From assembly GCA_007119095.1 (NCBI GenBank), contig SKQI01000280.1, positions 1 through 23,062 of the forward strand: a DNA stretch of 23,062 nucleotides. The letters run 5' to 3'. The first letter of the stretch is position 1, and every line of letters begins with the position of its first letter. The notes beneath the pieces are model-generated. The model was given only the letters and a program-made list of their open reading frames with translations. It was not told the DNA's origin and made no database searches. This DNA is from Wenzhouxiangella sp. GTDB taxonomy: Bacteria; Pseudomonadota; Gammaproteobacteria; Xanthomonadales; Wenzhouxiangellaceae. Below, one piece after another: positions 8,193-15,572 of this stretch. Position numbers and translations under genes: made by a program.

Positions 8193-8498
8193 ATGGTCAA
8201 GAAACTGATTGGACTAGGATGCGCAATCGCCTTGTTGGCGGCCTGCGCCAGCGGCAGCCAGGCCGAGCAGGAAATTGCTGACCTGGTGCAGGCCGACTTC
8301 AACGACAACCTTGGCATCGCGATCAGCGATAGCGAAGCGCGCTGTGTGGCCGGGGTGTTGATTGATACGCTGGGCGAGCAGCGGGCACTGGGCACGGCGC
8401 GCGAGGACGCGGCCATTCTGGAAGCGATGTCGGCCGATGAGGCCGGGCTCATCCTCCAGGGCATTGGCGAATGCGATATCGGCGCTTTCGGGGGGTGA
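8193..8498 (+). CDS. Small putative outer-membrane lipoprotein, function unknown
   Basis: A 101-residue product with a lipoprotein signal peptide: MVKK, then a hydrophobic stretch, then the lipobox LAAC with the acylated cysteine at 18. The residue after the cysteine is not Asp, which favours outer-membrane sorting. The mature part (about 83 residues) is acidic, with two further cysteines (about 51 in EARCVAG and 94 in GECDIG) that could form a disulfide in the periplasm. AGGGAA lies about 7 bases before the ATG. I do not recognise the family. The stop codon lies on the edge of a large palindrome at 8497-8516. Confidence 0.7.
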   Translation: MVKKLIGLGCAIALLAACASGSQAEQEIADLVQADFNDNLGIAISDSEARCVAGVLIDTLGEQRALGTAREDAAILEAMSADEAGLILQGIGECDIGAFGG

Positions 8499-8516
8499 CA
8501 GGGCGCGCGCCCTGTC
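8497..8516. terminator. GC-rich 20-bp palindrome between convergent genes
   Basis: GACAGGGCGCGCGCCCTGTC is a perfect palindrome, and flanking GGG (8493-8495) and CCC (8518-8520) can extend the stem beyond a T-T mismatch. It starts inside the TGA of the lipoprotein gene and sits 16 bases from the stop of the convergent symporter gene. No T-run follows on either strand, so it is not a canonical Rho-independent terminator. It may slow polymerase or protect 3' ends from both sides. Confidence 0.4.
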
Positions 8517-8532
8517 TCCCAGGAGCCTGCAT

Positions 8533-9924
8533 TCAGTCCACGGGCTCGGTCTTGTCGCGAAGCTGGTTGAAATAATCCAGCTTTTCGCGAGCCATGACGC
8601 CGCCCAGCAGGACCAGCGCAATCAGATTGGGCGCTGCCATCAGGCCGTTGAACGTGTCGGCCACATCCCAGACCAGTTCCAGCGCGCCAACGGCGCCCAG
8701 AAACACGAACACCAGGAACAGCAAGCGGTAAGGCAGGACCACGCGCCGACCAAACAGGTATTCCCAGCTTTTCTCGCCATAGAAATTCCAGGTCAGCATC
8801 GTTGTGTAGGCAAAGAACACGATGGCGATCAGCACGATGTATCCGCCCAGGCCCGGCAACCCTTCAGAAAAGGCGGTACTGGTGAGGACCGCGCCAGTGA
8901 CCACGCTGCCCTGTTCATCGACCGTGCCAAGCACGCCGGTCACCAGGATCACCAGCGCGGTCATGGTGCACACGACCAGGGTATCGATAAAGACTTCCCA
9001 CACGCCCCAGAAGCCCTGCCGAAACGGCTGGTTACGCGCCTGGGCATGAACGATGGAAGCCGAACCCAGCCCGGCCTCGTTGGAAAAGATGCCGCGAGCA
9101 ATGCCGAAACGAATCGCCATCGCCACCGAGGCACCGGCAAAGCCACCGACCGCTGCCGAGCCCTGGAAAGCGTGTTGCACGATCATGCCCAGCGCCGCCG
9201 GAATTTCGGTCAGGTGAATCGCCAGAATGCCGAGCGATCCGGCCAGGTAAGCCACGGCCATGATTGGCACGATTTTCTCGGCGGTCACTGCAATGCGGCT
9301 GATGCCGCCCAGGGTGACGGCGCCGACCAGGCCGACCAGTGCCAGCCCGGTTGCCCAGGTCGGCACGCCGAAGCCGCTGGCCACCGACTGGGCCAGGGTA
9401 TTGGACTGCACCATGTTGCCAATGCCGAAGGCGGCCAGCCCGGCCAGGAAGGCATACAGCACGGCCAGCCATTTCCAGCGCTCGCCAAGGCCATTTTCGA
9501 TGTAGTAGAAGACGCCGCCGGATACGCGGCCATCGGCATCGATATGCCGATACTTGAGCCCCAGCGTCGCCTCGGCCATCTTCGTGGCCATGCCGACCAG
9601 GGCCACCATCCACATCCAGAAAATCGCGCCCGGCCCGCCCAGCACGATGGCCGTGGCCACGCCAGCGATGTTGCCGACACCAATGGTCGCAGCCATGGCC
9701 GAGGTGACAGCCTGAAACGGCGAGATGGCGCCCGGCTCCTGGCGGCCGGCGCCACGAAACATCTGCCCGAAGCTGTGCTTCCAGGCATGCCCCAACTTGA
9801 GAAACTGGAAAAATCCGAGACGGATCGTCAGGTAAACGCCGGTCCCGACCAGCAGAATCATGAACGGCGGTCCCCAGACGATGCCGTTAAGCCAGCTGTT
9901 GGCAGCGGTAATGATGTCGAGCAT
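8533..9924 (-). CDS. AGCS-family sodium:alanine/glycine symporter
   Basis: A 463-residue multi-span membrane protein (about 11 hydrophobic segments), of normal length for the alanine or glycine:cation symporter family. Diagnostic stretches include PFQAVTSAMAATIGVGNIAG followed by VATAIVLGGPGAIFWMW (about 68-105), RFGIARGIFSNEAGLGSASI, and AFAYTTM-like transport segments near the C-terminus (IVFFAYTTMLTWNFYGEKSW). It imports alanine, glycine or a related amino acid with Na+ across the inner membrane. AGAGGGAAGCAAC before the ATG provides a ribosome site. It is downstream of the patatin gene on the same strand, 68 bases apart, so it may be read through from the argS unit or have its own promoter. 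Confidence 0.93.
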   Translation of the reverse strand: MLDIITAANSWLNGIVWGPPFMILLVGTGVYLTIRLGFFQFLKLGHAWKHSFGQMFRGAGRQEPGAISPFQAVTSAMAATIGVGNIAGVATAIVLGGPGAIFWMWMVALVGMATKMAEATLGLKYRHIDADGRVSGGVFYYIENGLGERWKWLAVLYAFLAGLAAFGIGNMVQSNTLAQSVASGFGVPTWATGLALVGLVGAVTLGGISRIAVTAEKIVPIMAVAYLAGSLGILAIHLTEIPAALGMIVQHAFQGSAAVGGFAGASVAMAIRFGIARGIFSNEAGLGSASIVHAQARNQPFRQGFWGVWEVFIDTLVVCTMTALVILVTGVLGTVDEQGSVVTGAVLTSTAFSEGLPGLGGYIVLIAIVFFAYTTMLTWNFYGEKSWEYLFGRRVVLPYRLLFLVFVFLGAVGALELVWDVADTFNGLMAAPNLIALVLLGGVMAREKLDYFNQLRDKTEPVD

Positions 9925-9992
9925 GTTGCTTCCCTCTTGCTTGGTAGGCGATAGACTAAAGCAAATGGCGAGTCACTGCCGACCCCACTGAA

Positions 9993-11108
9993 TCAAGCGT
10001 CAAGCAGTGCGCTGACTTGATCCGCTGCGGCCAGCCCGTCACGGTAACCCAGATCGATCAGTTCGCGACAGAATTCGGCCTCGAACAGGACAAAACCGGC
10101 CATCCTCCCGCTGCCCCAGGCACCCATGCCCTTGAGCAAGGTACGAACGCTGGCCGGCACGCGATGCGCATGTCTTGCAGCAATCTCGCGCAGATCGGAT
10201 GAGGGCCGGATGAGCAGATGCTTGATCGGTCGCACATCAGGCGGTGGTTCGCAGCCCGTTGGCAGACTGGCCAGCAAGCTGTTGATCCGTTCCAGGCGAT
10301 CCAGGTCACTGGTGATGTGATCCATGAAAATCACGTCCAGCAGGTGGCCGCCGATATCTCCCAGGCTGGGATAGCCCATGGGTGCATCAGGCTCCGGGTC
10401 CGGCAGCTCATCGCGAGTACCGATGATCAGCAGGCGGTCGGCGCCGCGATGCAGTGCCGGCTTCAGCGGCGCGGTCTGACGCATGCCGCCGTCGCCATAA
10501 TATTCATGACCGATGCGCTGAGCCGGGAACAATAGCGGCAGCGCGGTGCTGGCCAACAGGTGCCGGTGATCAATCGCGCATGGTCGACCTAGCCTGCGCA
10601 GCGATTGCCAGCCGGCATCCTCATCGGCTGCCTGGAAGAAAGTCACCGCCCGGTTGGTCGCATAACCCGACGCTGTGACCATCAGCGAATCCAGCGCACC
10701 ACAGGCCAGGGAACGGGCAATACCGTCGGTATCAAGCTGGCTGGCCAGCAAGCGGGCCAGCGGGTCATTGTTGAACAGCGATCGCGGATTGGCCACGCCC
10801 AATCCGCCCAGGGTCATGGCCGACAACCAGTGCAATCCAGATTTCAGGTTATGCAGCCAGCCAGTCCGATAGACCTGCTCGCAGCGCAGATTGCCCCAGA
10901 AGTGATCGAGTTGGGCCGCACCACGGGAAAAGTCTTCGGCATGGCTGGCGATGACCCCGGCATTGATGGCACCGGCCGAAATACCGCTGACGATGGGGAA
11001 TGGAATCGCAGGTCCGGGCAGAACCTCTGCCAGCGCCTTCAACACGCCAACCTGATAGGCGCCGCGCGCACCACCGCCGGGCAGTACAAGCGCGGCTTGA
11101 TGATTCAT
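9993..11108 (-). CDS. Patatin-like phospholipase family protein
   Basis: A 371-residue lipid acyl hydrolase with a Ser-Asp dyad. The oxyanion-hole motif PGGGARGAYQVGVL (GGGARG at 11-16), the nucleophile motif GISAG (42-46, Ser44), and YYGDGGMRQTAPL with the dyad aspartate at about 206 are all present. No signal peptide is visible, so it is probably cytosolic or membrane-peripheral, like the bacterial RssA/YlbK-like group rather than the autotransporter PlpD type. The gene begins 27 bases after the SPOR-protein stop, on the same strand as argS, suggesting a shared transcript. The substrate is probably phospholipid, but this is not shown by the sequence. Confidence 0.92.
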   Translation of the reverse strand: MNHQAALVLPGGGARGAYQVGVLKALAEVLPGPAIPFPIVSGISAGAINAGVIASHAEDFSRGAAQLDHFWGNLRCEQVYRTGWLHNLKSGLHWLSAMTLGGLGVANPRSLFNNDPLARLLASQLDTDGIARSLACGALDSLMVTASGYATNRAVTFFQAADEDAGWQSLRRLGRPCAIDHRHLLASTALPLLFPAQRIGHEYYGDGGMRQTAPLKPALHRGADRLLIIGTRDELPDPEPDAPMGYPSLGDIGGHLLDVIFMDHITSDLDRLERINSLLASLPTGCEPPPDVRPIKHLLIRPSSDLREIAARHAHRVPASVRTLLKGMGAWGSGRMAGFVLFEAEFCRELIDLGYRDGLAAADQVSALLDA

Positions 11109-11135
11109 GGCAAGGCGCCAGTCAACCGCATGCCA

Positions 11136-11678
11136 TTACCCGCCTCTCAACACCATCGCTTCATGGCCGTTGTCGAGCAGGCGCCGGCGCGCGCCGTCGG
11201 CCTCTCTGGCACTGTCGAAGGGGCCGACCCGAACGCGGTGCCAGGTCGCTTCATCGACGGTGACCGTCTGGACGCGAGCGCTGAGACCCAGCAGCGTTAC
11301 CTGAGCACGCAGCGCCTCGGCATCATCGGCCGAACGGAACGAGCCAACCTGGAGCAGATACGGCCCACGGGGCTCGGCTTCCACCTGATCACGGGCCCGC
11401 TGTTCGATCTCGCGCTGCGGCACGACCACTTCAATCTCGGGCAGCACGGTAAAAAAGTCATACTGGCGCGAACGCCTGCCCTCGTCAGGCTCGGCAATCG
11501 GAGGTTCGTCGTGCCCCAGGGGCAAACCGGACCCGGCGTCTGTGCCGCCCGGCAGCCAGCCACCCAGCCAGGCAGCGGTTGCCAGGCCAAGTCCGCAAAT
11601 CACGCCGGCCCCAAAGCTGAGAAAGCCGTGCCCGCCCCCACTGCTGGATTTGCTTCTGCGCGCCTGCCGTCGGGCCAC
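11136..11678 (-). CDS. SPOR-domain inner-membrane protein (FtsN-like)
   Basis: A 180-residue bitopic protein. It has a short basic N-terminus (ARRQARRSKSSSG), a single membrane span at about 18-42 (FLSFGAGVICGLGLATAAWLGGW), a periplasmic linker, and a C-terminal SPOR domain (about 106-180: YLLQVGSFRSADDAEALRAQ, HRVRVGPFDSAREADGARRRL). SPOR domains bind denuded septal peptidoglycan, and such proteins often sit directly after argS in gammaproteobacteria, where FtsN acts in division. The start is GTG overlapping the argS stop by one base (TAGTG), with an excellent GGAGGAA ribosome site within the argS 3' end. Translation is therefore probably coupled to argS. Confidence 0.88.
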   Translation of the reverse strand: MARRQARRSKSSSGGGHGFLSFGAGVICGLGLATAAWLGGWLPGGTDAGSGLPLGHDEPPIAEPDEGRRSRQYDFFTVLPEIEVVVPQREIEQRARDQVEAEPRGPYLLQVGSFRSADDAEALRAQVTLLGLSARVQTVTVDEATWHRVRVGPFDSAREADGARRRLLDNGHEAMVLRGG

Positions 11679-13435
11679 TACATTTCCTCCGGCGCGGCCA
11701 CGCCAATCAGCCCCAGACCATTGCGCAGCACCTGGCCGACAGCCGCCACCAGATTCAGCCGCGCGTTGCGGGTGTCATCGTTGTCAACCAGGAACTGACT
11801 GTTGTTGTACCAGGAGTGAAACTCGCTGGCCAGGTCGTGCAGGAAATGCGCCAGCACGTGCGGTGACCGGCGATCAGCGGCCGACTCGATCACCTCGGGA
11901 TAACGGCCGATGGTGCGCAGCAAGGCCTGTTCAAAATCAGAATCAAGACGCTCGATGGCAGCCTCGCCAATGGCCTGGTTATGGCGGAAGCCGCGCGCAT
12001 CCAGCTGGCGAAAAACACTGCAGATGCGGGCATGGGCGTACTGAATGTAGAACACCGGGTTTTCATTCGCGCTGGACTTGGCCAGGTCCAGGTCAAAGTC
12101 CAGATGCTGCTCGTGCGAACGCATCACGTAGAAGTAGCGAGCGGCGTCATTGCCGACTTCGTCGCGCAGCTCACGCAAGGTGACGAAGCTGCCCGAGCGC
12201 GTCGACATCTGCACCTTGCGGCCGCCGCGGAACAGAATGGCGAACTGAACCAGTTGAAAGTCCAGACGGTCCGGATCCTCGCCCAGGCCGCGGGCGGCGG
12301 CCTTCAGACGCGGCACGTAGCCATGATGATCAGCGCCAAAAATGTAGAGCGACGTGCCGGCACAGCGCTCCAGCTTGTCGAGCAGGTAGGCGACATCGGA
12401 TGCGAAGTATGTGGTGCGTCCATTCTCGCGGATCACCACCCGATCCTTGTCATCGCCCAGTTCTGAAGCCTTGAACCAGGTGGCCCCGTCCTTGACATAC
12501 AGCCAGCCCTCCCGATCAAGGCGCTCGATGGCCCGCTGCAGGGCCCCCGAATCTTCCAGGCTGCGCTCGGAGAACCAGTGGTCGAAGTGAACACCGAACT
12601 GGCCCAGATCATCGCGGATATCGCCAACCATGGTGTCGAGTGCCGCGCTGAAACAGGCCTCGTAGCCGTCGGCGCCAAGCAGCTCTCTGGCCCGCGCAAT
12701 CAGGGCATCAATATGGCGTTCGGCATCCTTGCCATCACCATCCGGGGGCAAACCGTCAGTGACGGCAAGCTGGGCATGGCGGAGCTTGTCGCCGTGCCGC
12801 TCGCGCACTTCCCGGGCAATATCGTAGATGTACTCTCCGCGATAGCCGTTGCCTGGAAAATCAACTCGCTCGCCGGCCAGCTCCAGGTAGCGCAACCAGA
12901 CCGACACCGCCAGAATGTCCATCTGCCGGCCGTGGTCATTGACGTAGTATTCCCGCATCACTCGGTAGCCGGCGGCGTCCAGAATGGAAGACAGACTGGC
13001 CCCGTAGGCAGCACCGCGACCGTGGCCGACGTGCAGGGGGCCGGTCGGGTTGGCACTGACGTACTCGGCCAGCACCTCGCCCCGGCTGCCCGCCGGCGCG
13101 CGGCCGTAGTCCTCGCCCTTGGCCAGCACATCGCGCACAACCACCCTCAGGTGATGAGGGCTGACAAAGAAATTCAGAAACCCGGGACCAGCGATTTCAA
13201 CTTTGTCGACACGCTTCGACGCGGGCAGGCGCGCACTGATCAGTTCAGCAAGCTGGCGAGGATTCTGCCCAACCTTCCGCGCAAGGACCATGGCAATATT
13301 GCAGGCGTAGTCGCCGTGCGAACGATCGCGCGTGCGCTCGACATGCACATCGACGGGTCCATCGAGCGCTAAAGTACCCTCGCGCTTCAAGTAGCCAAGG
13401 GACTGACCGATCAATTCTTCAATGTAGGCACGCAT
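11678..13435 (-). CDS. argS: Arginyl-tRNA synthetase
   Basis: This class I synthetase charges tRNA-Arg in the cytosol. It has 585 residues, a normal length. The N-terminal tRNA-contacting domain (about 1-90) is followed by SANPTGPLHVGHGRGAAYG with the HIGH-type signature HVGH (135-138), then YYVNDHGRQMD, FGADHHGYVPRL, and the KMSKS-equivalent region KVQMSTRSGSF (about 407-417). The C-terminal DALR anticodon-binding domain (about 460-585) starts around NPVFYIQYAHAR. The start codon ATG at 13435 is preceded by only a weak ribosome site. The gene heads a unit with the SPOR gene and probably the patatin gene. The DnaA-box pair upstream (13503-13527) lies close to the likely promoter. Confidence 0.97.
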   Translation of the reverse strand: MRAYIEELIGQSLGYLKREGTLALDGPVDVHVERTRDRSHGDYACNIAMVLARKVGQNPRQLAELISARLPASKRVDKVEIAGPGFLNFFVSPHHLRVVVRDVLAKGEDYGRAPAGSRGEVLAEYVSANPTGPLHVGHGRGAAYGASLSSILDAAGYRVMREYYVNDHGRQMDILAVSVWLRYLELAGERVDFPGNGYRGEYIYDIAREVRERHGDKLRHAQLAVTDGLPPDGDGKDAERHIDALIARARELLGADGYEACFSAALDTMVGDIRDDLGQFGVHFDHWFSERSLEDSGALQRAIERLDREGWLYVKDGATWFKASELGDDKDRVVIRENGRTTYFASDVAYLLDKLERCAGTSLYIFGADHHGYVPRLKAAARGLGEDPDRLDFQLVQFAILFRGGRKVQMSTRSGSFVTLRELRDEVGNDAARYFYVMRSHEQHLDFDLDLAKSSANENPVFYIQYAHARICSVFRQLDARGFRHNQAIGEAAIERLDSDFEQALLRTIGRYPEVIESAADRRSPHVLAHFLHDLASEFHSWYNNSQFLVDNDDTRNARLNLVAAVGQVLRNGLGLIGVAAPEEM

Positions 13436-13466
13436 TTGACGTGACGTTCCAATGGGGCAAAGCGGT

Positions 13467-13472
13467 ATTGTA
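13467..13472 (-). promoter_or_regulatory. Possible -10 box for argS
   Basis: On the minus strand this reads TACAAT, 31 bases before the argS ATG. The -35 position (TCATCA) is poor. If real, the DnaA-box palindrome would lie just upstream of the promoter, roughly 30-60 bases before the -10 box. Confidence 0.3.
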
Positions 13473-13502
13473 ACGAGCCCGGCTGTCGGTGATGATAAAA
13501 CG

Positions 13503-13527
13503 CTTATCCACAGAGGCTGTGGATAAG
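13503..13527. promoter_or_regulatory. Inverted pair of consensus DnaA boxes
   Basis: CTTATCCACA (13503-13512) and TGTGGATAAG (13518-13527) are perfect 10-bp inverted copies separated by GAGGC. Each contains the consensus DnaA box TTATCCACA without mismatch. It could also fold as a 10-bp hairpin with a 5-base loop, but no T-run follows. No other perfect copy of this 9-mer was noticed elsewhere in the window. Confidence 0.7.
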
Positions 13528-13582
13528 TATGTGGGCAACGCTTTGAACATCGGCTGCAAAGGCTTTCATTGCGGCTTCCGTC

Positions 13583-13651
13583 ACAAATTGGTCAATTTTC
13601 TTACAATTGCATAAAGTAAATAAGTTCAATAACTTACTGACTTATAGTGAA
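13583..13651. other. AT-rich block with inverted repeat
   Basis: By eye about three quarters A+T, in sharp contrast to the GC-rich surroundings. It contains TAAGTT-CAAT-AACTTA (13621-13636), a perfect 6-bp inverted repeat. It could be a promoter region for the carbonic anhydrase gene, or an easily melted region next to the DnaA boxes. Confidence 0.5.
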
Positions 13652-13736
13652 CCAGCAGGCAGGGTTGGCGAGCTAAACCGTTGTTTAACCTTTGCCGGCC
13701 CGACATGTGAATAAGATTTTCAAAAAAGGCTTGACA

Positions 13737-14285
13737 ATGTCCAATATCCGCTCCTACCTCGATCACCAGCCAACCATCGCGCCGGGTGTCTGGATCGACC
13801 CCGCTGCCACGGTCATTGGCAAGGTATCCCTTGCCGAGGATGTCTCGGTGTGGCCAAACGCGGTTCTGCGCGGCGATGTCAACGAAATCTCGGTTGGTGC
13901 TCGCACCAATATCCAGGACGGCACCATCTGCCACGTCACTCACGATGGCCCTTACAGTCCGGGTGGGCTGGCGCTGGTGCTGGGCGAAGATATCACGGTC
14001 GGTCATGCCGCCATCCTGCATGCCTGCACCATCGGCGATCGCTGCCTGGTTGGCATGGGCGCACTGGTCATGGACGGCGCAAAAGTCGGCGACGATGTCA
14101 TGATTGCGGCCGGCAGCCTGGTCAGCCCCGGCAAGGTGCTGGAGTCTGGCTGGCTATACCGCGGCCGACCCGCTGAAGCCGTTCGTCGCCTGACTGACAA
14201 GGAGCTGGAAATGCTTCGCTATTCGGCAGCCCACTATGTCCGCCTTAAAGACCGGTATCTAAAGTCCGCTGAAAACCCACATTGA
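13737..14285 (+). CDS. Gamma-class carbonic anhydrase family protein (YrdA/PaaY-like hexapeptide repeat)
   Basis: A 182-residue left-handed beta-helix protein with hexapeptide repeats (for example IAPGVWIDPAATVIGKVSLA and ITVGHAAILHACTIGDRCLV). The metal-binding histidines of the family are visible: CHVTH (H66 or H69) and GHAAILH (H90 and H95). Members form trimers with zinc or iron at the subunit interfaces. Some hydrate CO2, others have no proven activity, so the enzyme role is probable only. The start at the ATG at 13737, with AAGG eight bases upstream, gives the family-typical N-terminus. An upstream TTG in frame at 13692 is unlikely. The 3' end overlaps the convergent NTF2-like gene by 27 bases. 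Confidence 0.93.
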   Translation: MSNIRSYLDHQPTIAPGVWIDPAATVIGKVSLAEDVSVWPNAVLRGDVNEISVGARTNIQDGTICHVTHDGPYSPGGLALVLGEDITVGHAAILHACTIGDRCLVGMGALVMDGAKVGDDVMIAAGSLVSPGKVLESGWLYRGRPAEAVRRLTDKELEMLRYSAAHYVRLKDRYLKSAENPH

Positions 14286-14660
14286 GGAATGATGCTGATA
14301 GATCGACCAGCGCTCATCGTGCTCGCCAAGAACGAAAGTAAAGCGGACACGGGCTTTGATTTCCTCACTTTCAGGGCTGTCCTGCCAGCGAAAAATGTAG
14401 TGTCCGGCAGCCAGCACCAAATCCCTCAGGCCACGAAGCCGCAGCTCCCTGCAATCGACCTGCATGCGATGCCGATTCAGAAACTTGTTGAAATAGTCCT
14501 GAATCTGCTCAGGCTTATCCCGCAGATGAGCAGCAATCGTTCCCCAAAACTGGGCATCGGGGTGGTACAGGGCAGCGACCGCCTGCGCATCGCAGCGGGC
14601 AACGTATTCCTGCCATTGCTCCAGCAATGCACGCGCACTGAGTTCCTGATCAGGCGACAT
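14259..14660 (-). CDS. NTF2-like/SnoaL-type small protein (DUF4440/SgcJ-like)
   Basis: A 133-residue protein with the cone-shaped NTF2-like pattern. An N-terminal helix, LEQWQEYVARCDAQAVAALYHPDAQFWGT, is followed by KPEQIQDYFNKFL and beta strands with GHYIFRW, ARVRFTFVLGE and WSIYQHHSSMW. This resembles SgcJ/EcaC and CaMKII-association-domain-like proteins that start with 'W...L...D...v..LY..dA'. No catalytic set can be assigned, and family members range from isomerases to simple binding proteins. It overlaps the carbonic anhydrase gene tail to tail and diverges from the aldo/keto reductase gene, with 55 bases between the starts. Confidence 0.8.
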   Translation of the reverse strand: MSPDQELSARALLEQWQEYVARCDAQAVAALYHPDAQFWGTIAAHLRDKPEQIQDYFNKFLNRHRMQVDCRELRLRGLRDLVLAAGHYIFRWQDSPESEEIKARVRFTFVLGEHDERWSIYQHHSSMWVFSGL

Positions 14661-14715
14661 ATCTCTTAAACTTGAGTCAGACGTCTCACCATTCTACCCG
14701 CGGAGCAAGGATCTG

Positions 14716-15555
14716 ATGGACCAAGTGCCCACGCTGGCCGCCAACGGCCTGAACATGCCTGTTCTAGGCTTTGGCACCTTTCGCCTGGACGAGGAAACCG
14801 TTCGCGCCATTCTTCCAGAGGCGTTGGATCTGGGCTACCGTCATATTGACACCGCTCAGGTTTACGGCAATGAAGCGGCGGTGGGCGAAGTAATCTCGGC
14901 CGCTGGGTTGGCGCGCAATGAGCTGTTCGTCACCACCAAGGTGTGGGTAGACCACTATGAGCCAACCGAGCTGATGCAGTCGATTGAGGAAAGCCTGGCC
15001 CGCTTGCGCCTGGATCAGGTCGATCTGCTGCTTCTGCACTGGCCGGTATTCGGAAGCAAGGGCATGAACCCAACGCTGGAGACCCTGATGCGGGCCCGGT
15101 CTGCCGGATTGACCCGGCACATCGGCATCAGCAACTTCAACATCGACCAGACCGAACAGGCCGCCAGCTTTTGCGGCGAGGGTACCCTGGCAACCAACCA
15201 GGTTGAATACCACGCCTACCTCAACCAACGTCGGCTGCGTCGAGTGCTGGGCCGCCATAACCTGGTGCTGACCGCACACACACCGCTGGCCCGCGCTCAG
15301 CTGGTCAACGATCCAGTGCTTTGGGAGATCGGTTCTCAGTACGGCAAGACTGCGCCGCAAGTGGCCTTGCGCTGGTTAATTGAGCAGGATAGGGTGGCAG
15401 CCATACCGGCCACCTCCAATCCGCATCACGCCAAGGCCAACATCGACGTATTCAAGTTCAGTCTCAGTCAGCAGGATCAGGAACGAATCGCCGCACTGGA
15501 CCGCGGCGAGCGCTTGGTCGACCCAGACGAGCTCTCACCCGCCTGGGACGACTGA
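14716..15555 (+). CDS. dkgB: Aldo/keto reductase, DkgB-type (2,5-diketo-D-gluconate reductase B family)
   Basis: A 279-residue (beta/alpha)8 NADPH-dependent reductase. The catalytic tetrad is complete: Asp45 (YRHIDTAQ), Tyr50 (VYGNE), Lys75 (VTTKVW) and His108 (LLHWP). ISNFNIDQTEQA and the NADPH-site region IPATSNPHHAKANI are also visible. The closing RLVDPDELSPAWD matches the C-terminus I recall for E. coli DkgB, so this subfamily is likely. It reduces methylglyoxal, other reactive aldehydes or diketo-gluconate in related proteins. The ATG at 14716 follows AAGGA by a few bases. The gene meets the slipin gene tail to tail, 17 bases apart, with no clear terminator between. Confidence 0.9.
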   Translation: MDQVPTLAANGLNMPVLGFGTFRLDEETVRAILPEALDLGYRHIDTAQVYGNEAAVGEVISAAGLARNELFVTTKVWVDHYEPTELMQSIEESLARLRLDQVDLLLLHWPVFGSKGMNPTLETLMRARSAGLTRHIGISNFNIDQTEQAASFCGEGTLATNQVEYHAYLNQRRLRRVLGRHNLVLTAHTPLARAQLVNDPVLWEIGSQYGKTAPQVALRWLIEQDRVAAIPATSNPHHAKANIDVFKFSLSQQDQERIAALDRGERLVDPDELSPAWDD

Positions 15556-15572
15556 ATCTGCCGGGTTCGGTG

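Larger units (their letters stand above)
13436..13736. other. 301-base divergent noncoding region between argS and the carbonic anhydrase gene
   Basis: No coding sequence is supported here. It holds a probable argS -10 box, an inverted pair of perfect DnaA boxes, a weaker third box-like site TGTGGGCAA (13530-13538, two mismatches), an AT-rich block, and the leader of the carbonic anhydrase gene ending in AAAAAAGG before its ATG. Possible carbonic anhydrase promoter pieces include TTGCAT (13607-13612) with TAACTT (13630-13635) 17 bases on, but these are weak. Confidence 0.7.

Noticed and set aside
8362..9954. Open frame of 530 codons on the plus strand
   Set aside because: It covers the symporter gene on the opposite strand, which has clear family motifs. 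The plus product is Gln/His/Gly-rich with no domain.
10605..11798. Open frame of 397 codons on the plus strand across the patatin and SPOR genes
   Set aside because: It runs antisense across two well-supported genes and has no recognisable domain.
13731..13736. TTGACA just before the carbonic anhydrase ATG as a -35 box
   Set aside because: It abuts the start codon and would place transcription well inside the gene. It is more likely part of the leader.
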